Positions 8,212 through 13,336 of a DNA stretch of 13,336 bases are shown one piece after another. How positions within the stretch are numbered: the first letter of the stretch is position 1; the number at the start of each line of letters is the position of its first letter. Origin of the DNA: Deltaproteobacteria bacterium UBA6930 (GTDB taxonomy: Bacteria; Myxococcota_A; UBA9160; UBA6930); contig DKAI01000025.1 in NCBI GenBank assembly GCA_002450755.1, forward strand, positions 1-13,336, written 5' to 3'. Below the pieces are notes generated by a model. The model was given only the letters and a program-made list of their open reading frames with translations, did not search any database and was not told the DNA's origin. A program made the translations under genes and the position numbers.

Positions 8212-8403
8212 TTGTTTGCTCCTGTGGTTTCGGACGAAGTCGCAATACTAAGCTAAGTTTGTCAAGGCCAGGAAAAATTTTGCGGATCTGATCGTGATTT
8301 CCACTCTGGAATGCTCACCTATGCTCCGTTCAGTTCCTTACAAGATATGTCCCGATCTGTCCTGAACGATGGATCTTAATCTGCGTTTGGTTATTTTGCA
8401 GAT
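8212..8403. promoter_or_regulatory. Divergent intergenic region upstream of the ATP-grasp gene and AbgT gene
   Basis: This 192-base gap should hold promoters for both divergent operons. On the minus strand a perfect TTGACA lies at 8265-8260, upstream of the AbgT start, but the hexamer 17 bases further on (CGACTT) is a poor -10; TAGTAT lies closer than usual. A perfect 7-base inverted repeat, CGTTCAG (8327-8333) and CTGAACG (8362-8368), is separated by 28 bases and ends 35 bases before the ATG at 8404. ATGCTC is repeated at 8311 and 8321, exactly ten bases apart. No standard ribosome site precedes 8404. Confidence 0.3.
8327..8368. repeat. Perfect 7-base inverted repeat with 28-base spacer
   Basis: CGTTCAG at 8327-8333 and CTGAACG at 8362-8368 are exact inverse complements. 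Between them GTCC occurs twice, ten bases apart. The structure ends 35 bases before the ATP-grasp start, a position suitable for an operator or leader stem. Seven bases can match by chance in a window this size, so the meaning is unproven. Confidence 0.35.
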
Positions 8404-9396
8404 ATGATGGATTCGTTAAGACTCGGCATTATGTATGAGATTCTGAAACCCGTAGAAAGAACGAGTGGCCTTCCTTCAGATGCCTTCAGTGAATACGAGC
8501 CTATCGAGACCATCGAGCTTATCGAAAGAGCGGCCGTGAAATTAGGTCATCGGACGAAAAGACTTGGTGGACCTCTGGAACTTTTGTCAAATCCCCGAAT
8601 GATCTCAGGTATAGATGCGGTCTTCAATATCGCTGAGGGTTTCGGTTCACGAAACAGAGAAGCCTGGGCACCTATTTTATTGGAAATGCATGGTGTGCCT
8701 TGTATAGGCAGTGATGCTCTGACACTGTCTACAAGTCTAGATAAGCATTGGACGAAACTGATCGTGTCCCAAGCGGGAGTTCCGGTTGTACCAGGTGTGG
8801 CTATTCAGATTGGAGAGGAATGTCTGCCCCCGTTTGATTTTCCTCTTTTTGTGAAACCTCGTTTCGAGGGGTCCGCCAAAGGAATCTCTCGAAACTCTCG
8901 AGTGAATAGTCAGGTCGAATTAAACGCGGCTATAGCCAACGTACACAGTAATTATGGCCAAGACGCAGTAGTAGAACCCTTCCTTGATGGCGCTGAGTAC
9001 ACGGTAGCTTTGATCGGGAATGATTCGCTAGAAGTTTTTCCGGTCCTTCAGAGAGCAATCGATAAGGTCTCAGGGATAGGGTTGCATGCAGTGGAAGAAG
9101 AGGTGGGACCTTATGCCGATTATGGTTTATCGGGATACATAACGGCAACACTGGAAGAAAAGCTAGCTAGGTTTACCCGCAAAGCGTTTCAAGCCTTAGG
9201 GTGCTTCGATTTTGCAAGAGTTGATTTCCGGATGGGGAGGCAAGGCGAACCTCTCTTCTTAGAGATAAATCCCTTGCCTACGTTTTCTCCAGATGGGACG
9301 TTTGGAATAATTTCTGAGCTGGAAGGACTGGAAGTGGAAGATTTGGTTGGTATGGCTATAGCACGGGGCCTGAAACGCCTGGGTTTTAAAGAATGA
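8404..9396 (+). CDS. ATP-grasp ligase related to D-alanine--D-alanine ligase
   Basis: An ATP-dependent carboxylate-amine ligase that should form an amide bond through an acyl-phosphate. The 330 residues cover the three-part ATP-grasp fold. Visible elements are FNIAEGFGSRNREAWAP (74-90), GSDALTLSTSLDKHWTK (102-118) with Lys114, FVKPRFEGSAKG (149-160) with ATP-binding Lys151 and Ser157, VVEPFL (189-194), and RVDFR plus FLEINPLPTFS (272-276, 285-295) with metal ligands Asp274, Glu287 and Asn289. The N-terminus (LRLGIMYEILKPVERTSG) lacks the GGxSxEHEVS-type signature of cell-wall Ddl, whose Glu helps place the first D-Ala. It is therefore probably not the housekeeping Ddl. No good ribosome site precedes the adjacent ATGs at 8404 and 8407; the first strand requires one of them. 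Its stop overlaps the next start (ATGA), coupling it to the aminomutase-like gene. The substrate is unknown. Confidence 0.88.
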   Translation: MMDSLRLGIMYEILKPVERTSGLPSDAFSEYEPIETIELIERAAVKLGHRTKRLGGPLELLSNPRMISGIDAVFNIAEGFGSRNREAWAPILLEMHGVPCIGSDALTLSTSLDKHWTKLIVSQAGVPVVPGVAIQIGEECLPPFDFPLFVKPRFEGSAKGISRNSRVNSQVELNAAIANVHSNYGQDAVVEPFLDGAEYTVALIGNDSLEVFPVLQRAIDKVSGIGLHAVEEEVGPYADYGLSGYITATLEEKLARFTRKAFQALGCFDFARVDFRMGRQGEPLFLEINPLPTFSPDGTFGIISELEGLEVEDLVGMAIARGLKRLGFKE

Positions 9397-10499
9397 TTTT
9401 AAACAAAATTCCTAACATGGATTGGTCAGATTGGAGATGGCAACTCAAACACCGGATTCGGGACGAGAACGAACTTCGCAAATACATCCTTCCAACGGCA
9501 GACGAGGTACAGGCTATTCTGCGACTTCGCGAGAGATTTAGGTTCGTAATTACCCCCTATTACGCGTCGTTGATGGATCCTGAGGATCCAAACTGTCCGA
9601 TAAGGAGGCAAGTTGTCCCGAATCTGTCAGAAATTTCCGATCCCGTAGGAACTCTTGATCCTTTAGATGAAATCGAACACTCACCTGTTAAAAATGTAAT
9701 TCGAGTTTATCCAGACAGGGTTGCTTTCTGTGTAAACAACGAATGTGCTTTGTATTGCAGGTACTGTTTGCGGAAACGTATGGTTGGAGATGAAGACTGG
9801 GTAATGAAAAAGCAAGAATTGAAGGTTGCAATTGACTGGATTTCGAGAACTCCTGAAATTCGAGACGTTCTTCTCACCGGGGGAGACCCTTTAATTTTCT
9901 CTGATGACCGGCTTGAGTGGATTGTCCGTGAATTAAGAGCAATTTCCCATGTAGAAATAATTCGCTTGGGTACCCGATTGCCCGTGACTCTTCCTTTTCG
10001 CGTTACTGATCGGCTCTGCCAGATGCTGTCGAAATACCATCCGATTTGGCTGAATACGCATTTCAATCATCCCAAGGAGCTTACTGTCCAGGCGGCCGAA
10101 GCTTGCAACCGTTTAAGCAACTTTGGGATCCCGGTCGGAAATCAAAGCGTCCTGTTGGCTGGCATAAATGACGACGTTGGAATAATGAAGGATCTCCTCG
10201 AAAGTCTCGTAAAAATACGAGTTCGGCCGTATTACTGCTATCAGGCTCAACTCCTTGAAGGAACTGAACACTTTAGGGTTGATATTGAACGTGGAATAGA
10301 GATCTTTCGTGCGTTGCGAGGCAGAACTAGTGGCTACGCCATACCCCAATACGTATTGGATACACCTTTTGGGAAAGTTCCGCTCGACTACCCGTACTTT
10401 AAAGGCCGCGATGGGGATGAAATAATTGTAGAGAGCTATGAAGGAAAAGAATGGCGCGAGCTTAACCCGAAAGCGAGGCGTATGGGCGTGGTAGAGTAG
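9393..10499 (+). CDS. KamA-family radical-SAM protein (lysine 2,3-aminomutase-like)
   Basis: A radical-SAM, PLP-dependent enzyme expected to move an alpha-amino group to the beta carbon. The 368 residues include the family-typical YYASLMDPEDPNCPIRRQ (57-72), the [4Fe-4S] motif CALYCRYC (118-125), LLTGGDPLIF (160-169) for SAM, NTHFNHPKEL (221-230), LRGRTSGYAIPQYVLD (308-323) and PLP-lysine candidate Lys328. Aligned by eye to clostridial lysine 2,3-aminomutase, the aspartate Asp330 is kept (Asp323) but Asp293 is Gln286, and the glycine loop before the PLP lysine is two residues shorter. Lysine is thus not assured as substrate. An EF-P beta-lysylation (EpmB) role is unlikely, as no efp or epmA gene is nearby. 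The ATG at 9393 gives a 4-base overlap with the ligase; ATG 9417 is the alternative start. Confidence 0.9.
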   Translation: MILNKIPNMDWSDWRWQLKHRIRDENELRKYILPTADEVQAILRLRERFRFVITPYYASLMDPEDPNCPIRRQVVPNLSEISDPVGTLDPLDEIEHSPVKNVIRVYPDRVAFCVNNECALYCRYCLRKRMVGDEDWVMKKQELKVAIDWISRTPEIRDVLLTGGDPLIFSDDRLEWIVRELRAISHVEIIRLGTRLPVTLPFRVTDRLCQMLSKYHPIWLNTHFNHPKELTVQAAEACNRLSNFGIPVGNQSVLLAGINDDVGIMKDLLESLVKIRVRPYYCYQAQLLEGTEHFRVDIERGIEIFRALRGRTSGYAIPQYVLDTPFGKVPLDYPYFKGRDGDEIIVESYEGKEWRELNPKARRMGVVE

Positions 10500-10520
10500 A
10501 TTTTTGGAGGAATCTCGAAG

Positions 10521-12068
10521 ATGACTACTGCGGGACGAGTAGGGTTCGTAGCGATTCTGCTGGCCGGCAGCGTCTTACTATCTCGTGCGCTTGGATTTGC
10601 AAGAGAGATTTTATTGGCTCGCCATGTCGGAATTTCCTACCAGGCTGACGCGTATAGTGCGGCATTTCAGATCCCAGATATCTTAAATTACCTTCTCGCG
10701 GCTGGTGCATCGGTCGCTCTTGTTCCTTTTTATACTCAGCGAAAAGCAGAGTACGGAGCCGAGTCTGCGAGAAATTTGCTGGGAACTGTCTTAGGCAACG
10801 TCACGACAGTTGCAATATTGTTGACGGGCTTACTCTTTGTATTTGCCGATACACTTGTCGATTTTCAATTTCCTCATTTCAATTCAGAGACTCGAGAACT
10901 GACGGTAAGGCTCACGAGAATTCTTTTGCCTGCGCAAGTAGCTTTTGTTTCAGGAGGGATAATTCGAGGGGGCCTGATGGCCGAAGGAAGATTCGCTGCT
11001 CAGGCTTTAATGCCGATAATTTACAACTTTGGAATTCTTATAGGGGGCTTGTTTCTAGCCCCTCACATCGGAATCGAAGGTTTTGCATGGGGAGCACTGG
11101 TGGGAGCGATTTTGGGTCCATTAATGGGATCTTTGTTGGAAGCGCGAGGTCGTCTGGCTTTGGTGTTTCGGCTCTCACCTCTGGATGCCGGATTTTTGAA
11201 TTATCTTTGGATTGCTTTCCCGTTAATGATCGGTGTCACGCTGTTAACCGTTGATGAATGGTATGGCCGTTGGTTTGGTCAGGTAGGAGGAGAGGGCGCG
11301 GTGTCCTCCCTACGTTATGCTCGTTACTTGATGCTTTTACCGGTTGCTTTTGTGGGTCAGGCGGTAGCAACGGCAGCGCTTCCCACACTTACTCAATTGT
11401 TCCGCAAGGGTGACCGGGAGGAATTCTCTCGGGTGTTTCAAGGGACTCTTAAAGCATCTTTAATACTTGCAGTTTTTTTTGCGGGAGGGACTTGGGTTGT
11501 GGCCGAATCTCTAGTTCAATCTGTTTATCAAAGAGGTGCTTTTGATAAAGATGCGGCGAAGGCGGTGGCTTCGGTTTTAGAAGTGTTTGCATTTGCTATT
11601 CCTGGTTGGATTCTTCAAGAAATCAGCGTAAGAGGATTTTATGCAAGGGCTGATACCTGGCGTCCTATGGTATTGGGAAGCGTAGTGGCGCTTCTTGTAA
11701 TCCCTTTGTATTCATTCTTGGGAGCCGAAGGTGGAGCGCGAGGGGTAGCCCTGGCGGGTACTTTGGCGATTACTCTGAATGCCGTAATTACTTTGTGTGC
11801 TTCGCGCATCCGTCATGGTACTCCGGATCTCGGGGATCTTTTTCAATCGAGTCTTAGAAGTACAGCGGTGGCTCTGGTCTCGGTCTGGTTATGTGGTCGA
11901 GTGCTACCGCTAATGCAATTCTCAGGCCTCATACAACTTCTTGCCTCGGCTTCGGTCTACTGTGGGATTTATTTCTCTCTGATTATGTTTTTTGGAGATA
12001 GGGAAACTCGGTCGACGCTTAAATCTTTGGTTCGTAGGGTCGGAAGTGTCTTTTGGAAACTTTCATAG
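10521..12068 (+). CDS. murJ: Lipid II flippase MurJ (MviN)
   Basis: An inner-membrane flippase of the MOP exporter superfamily that moves lipid II, the peptidoglycan precursor, to the outer face of the membrane. The 515 residues match the family length and show about fourteen hydrophobic segments. The N-terminal signature is clear: SRALGFAREILLARHVG (21-37), then QADAYSAAFQIPDILNYLLAAGAS (41-64) with the conserved acidic residue Asp43 and arginines Arg22 and Arg28, followed by a VPF segment. The central SLRYARYLMLLPVAFVGQAV segment and LPTLTQLF (with its AxLPTL motif) are also typical. GGAGG (10506-10510) sits ten bases before the ATG. It follows the aminomutase-like gene by 21 bases and shares one base with the 5-oxoprolinase start, so all four genes are probably one transcript. 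MurJ is normally essential. Confidence 0.94.
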   Translation: MTTAGRVGFVAILLAGSVLLSRALGFAREILLARHVGISYQADAYSAAFQIPDILNYLLAAGASVALVPFYTQRKAEYGAESARNLLGTVLGNVTTVAILLTGLLFVFADTLVDFQFPHFNSETRELTVRLTRILLPAQVAFVSGGIIRGGLMAEGRFAAQALMPIIYNFGILIGGLFLAPHIGIEGFAWGALVGAILGPLMGSLLEARGRLALVFRLSPLDAGFLNYLWIAFPLMIGVTLLTVDEWYGRWFGQVGGEGAVSSLRYARYLMLLPVAFVGQAVATAALPTLTQLFRKGDREEFSRVFQGTLKASLILAVFFAGGTWVVAESLVQSVYQRGAFDKDAAKAVASVLEVFAFAIPGWILQEISVRGFYARADTWRPMVLGSVVALLVIPLYSFLGAEGGARGVALAGTLAITLNAVITLCASRIRHGTPDLGDLFQSSLRSTAVALVSVWLCGRVLPLMQFSGLIQLLASASVYCGIYFSLIMFFGDRETRSTLKSLVRRVGSVFWKLS

Positions 12069-13336
12069 TGAAGGATCAAACAAAAAAAATATGGAACTTT
12101 TGGATCGATCGAGGGGGCACTTTTACGGATTGCATCGGTCTCTCACCAGAAGGTACTTATGAAGTCGCCAAGATATTGTCTTCTGACGATGCTCCAGCAG
12201 AGGGAATGAGGGAGATTCTTTCGCGCTTTGAGGAGCCGGAGGTTGATTCCTGTAAGGTTAGAATGGGCACGACAGTTGCCACGAACGCATTGCTGGAGAG
12301 AAGAGGCGTTCCCACCGCACTTTTTACAAATATCGGATTAGGGGATGTGCTCGAAATAGGAACGCAAGAGCGTCCTGACCTTTTTTCATTACGGATTAAT
12401 AAGCCAGAACCTTTGGCTAAATGTGTTATGGAAATTAATGGTAGGATCGATCAGGAGGGTAAGGATTTTGAGGAACGGGACGAATCGGAGGTACGGGCAA
12501 AACTTCGATCGGCTCGTGACATGGGTATACAGTCCGTAGCAATTTTACAGATGCATGCATACCAAGATTCTGAATGGGAAAAGCGTTTAGGTGATCTTGC
12601 TCGAGAGGAAGGCTTTGAGTCAATTTCGCTATCTCACGAAGTGGCACCTGAGTTGGGTTTTTTGAGTAGGGGCGAGACGACTGTGGCAGATGCTTACCTT
12701 TCACCTTTGCTCCAAACCCACATAAGAGCATTCCAGGCGACTTTCCCAAATGCAGACCTTAAAATGATGCAAAGTTCGGGTGGTCTAGCGTCCGCTGAGA
12801 AGTTTAGCGGCCCCTCTGCACTTCTGTCAGGACCTGCGGGCGGAGTGGTAGGAACGTCTTTTGTCGCGAAGCAGGCGAATCAAACAAAGGCGATAGGCTT
12901 CGATATGGGGGGTACGTCGACGGACGTTTCCCTTGTAATTGACGGCACGGGAGAAAGGGTATTTGAAAGCGTGGTGGCGGGGATTCGAGTTCGATCTCCC
13001 ATGCTGGATATTCATACTGTCGCGGCAGGTGGGGGCTCACTCTGTCGTTTCGATGGAGAGAAATTGACCGTTGGGCCGGAAAGTGCTGGCGCTAATCCGG
13101 GTCCACTCTGTTATGGGCAAGTAGGCCAAAATGGAGAGACTATGGGGAGCGAAATTGCTTTAACTGACATGAACTTTTGGCTGGACAGGGTTCCAGAAGA
13201 TCGGCTTCCAGTTTCATTGACTCGTGAACCTGTAGAGGCAGCATTGGGAAAAATCAAGGAACGATTGTCGAGAGCAAACTTTGAGATGTCTTTCGATGAG
13301 ATAGCTGCAGGTTTTATCGAGATTGCTAATGCGAAT
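12068..13336 (+). CDS. ATP-dependent 5-oxoprolinase, N-terminal (HyuA-like) part (partial, runs off right edge)
   Basis: Opens 5-oxoproline (pyroglutamate) to glutamate using ATP. The frame is open from GTG at 12068 to the right edge, 423 codons. N-terminal actin-like ATPase motifs are FWIDRGGTFTD (11-21), MGTTVATNALLERRG (66-80), LLSGPAGGVVGT (252-263), GFDMGGTSTDVSL (277-289) and GPESAGANPGP (336-346). The Arg in DRGGTFTD is typical of 5-oxoprolinases, where hydantoinase A subunits usually have Val, so a fused protein of roughly 1200-1300 residues is expected, although a HyuA-only protein of about 700 cannot be excluded. The GTG overlaps the MurJ TAG by one base (TAGTG) and only a weak GGAAA-type site precedes it, so translation probably depends on termination of murJ. 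Cytoplasmic; would recycle pyroglutamate from peptides or glutathione-like compounds. Confidence 0.9.
   Translation, partial: MKDQTKKIWNFWIDRGGTFTDCIGLSPEGTYEVAKILSSDDAPAEGMREILSRFEEPEVDSCKVRMGTTVATNALLERRGVPTALFTNIGLGDVLEIGTQERPDLFSLRINKPEPLAKCVMEINGRIDQEGKDFEERDESEVRAKLRSARDMGIQSVAILQMHAYQDSEWEKRLGDLAREEGFESISLSHEVAPELGFLSRGETTVADAYLSPLLQTHIRAFQATFPNADLKMMQSSGGLASAEKFSGPSALLSGPAGGVVGTSFVAKQANQTKAIGFDMGGTSTDVSLVIDGTGERVFESVVAGIRVRSPMLDIHTVAAGGGSLCRFDGEKLTVGPESAGANPGPLCYGQVGQNGETMGSEIALTDMNFWLDRVPEDRLPVSLTREPVEAALGKIKERLSRANFEMSFDEIAAGFIEIANAN

Noticed and set aside
9570..9592. GGATCC repeated within a few bases
   Set aside because: It encodes the family-conserved DPEDP segment of the aminomutase-like protein and needs no other explanation.
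9393..10499. Calling the KamA-like gene EpmB or a true lysine 2,3-aminomutase
   Set aside because: No efp, epmA or ablB gene lies nearby, and one of the two lysine-contacting aspartates appears to be glutamine.
12435..13040. Minus-strand frames 12435-12749 and 12804-13040
   Set aside because: They are antisense to the 5-oxoprolinase frame, which carries motifs across the same stretch.
1..13336. Mobile elements, CRISPR arrays, tRNA/rRNA genes
   Set aside because: I looked for transposase or integrase products, spaced repeats and cloverleaf-like sequences in the gaps and saw none.

Overview
The window looks like ordinary chromosomal DNA from a Gram-negative-type bacterium, by eye of near-balanced base composition. 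It has strong Shine-Dalgarno sites, several GTG starts and tight gene packing. A secreted multidomain VWA-type protein together with transporters for peptides and amino-acid derivatives suggests a free-living heterotroph. A deltaproteobacterial-type or marine lineage would fit, but no marker gene here fixes the taxonomy. No tRNA, rRNA, CRISPR array, insertion sequence or prophage gene was seen.

Layout: (1) 1-1017, minus, the start of a secreted protein with a trypsin-fold domain whose nucleophile serine is glycine, followed by what looks like the start of a von Willebrand A domain that runs off the left edge. (2) 1222-2567, plus, a two-gene housekeeping unit, RNase PH (rph) and the ITP/XTP pyrophosphatase RdgB, with overlapping stop and start. 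(3) 2595-4010, minus, an NhaC-family Na+/H+ antiporter. (4) 4246-4869, plus, a histidine phosphatase. (5) 8211-4893, minus, a transporter operon: AbgT family first, then a CstA-family carrier 19 bases downstream. (6) 8404 to the right edge, plus, a compact four-gene run: an ATP-grasp ligase related to D-Ala-D-Ala ligase, a radical-SAM enzyme related to lysine 2,3-aminomutase (4-base overlap), the lipid II flippase MurJ (21-base gap), and the start of an ATP-dependent 5-oxoprolinase (1-base overlap).

The best candidate for an undescribed system is the translationally coupled ATP-grasp/aminomutase pair at 8404-10499. The aminomutase keeps the radical-SAM cysteines, the PLP lysine and one of the two substrate-side aspartates of lysine 2,3-aminomutase, but the other aspartate is glutamine. 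The ligase keeps the ATP-grasp core but lacks the usual N-terminal Ddl signature. I infer that one enzyme makes a beta-amino acid and the other joins it to an amino or carboxyl partner. The co-directional MurJ raises the possibility of a cell-wall link; an osmolyte or small peptide is equally possible. The transporters and 5-oxoprolinase together point to uptake and salvage of peptides, glutamyl compounds and small acids, with sodium/proton exchange.
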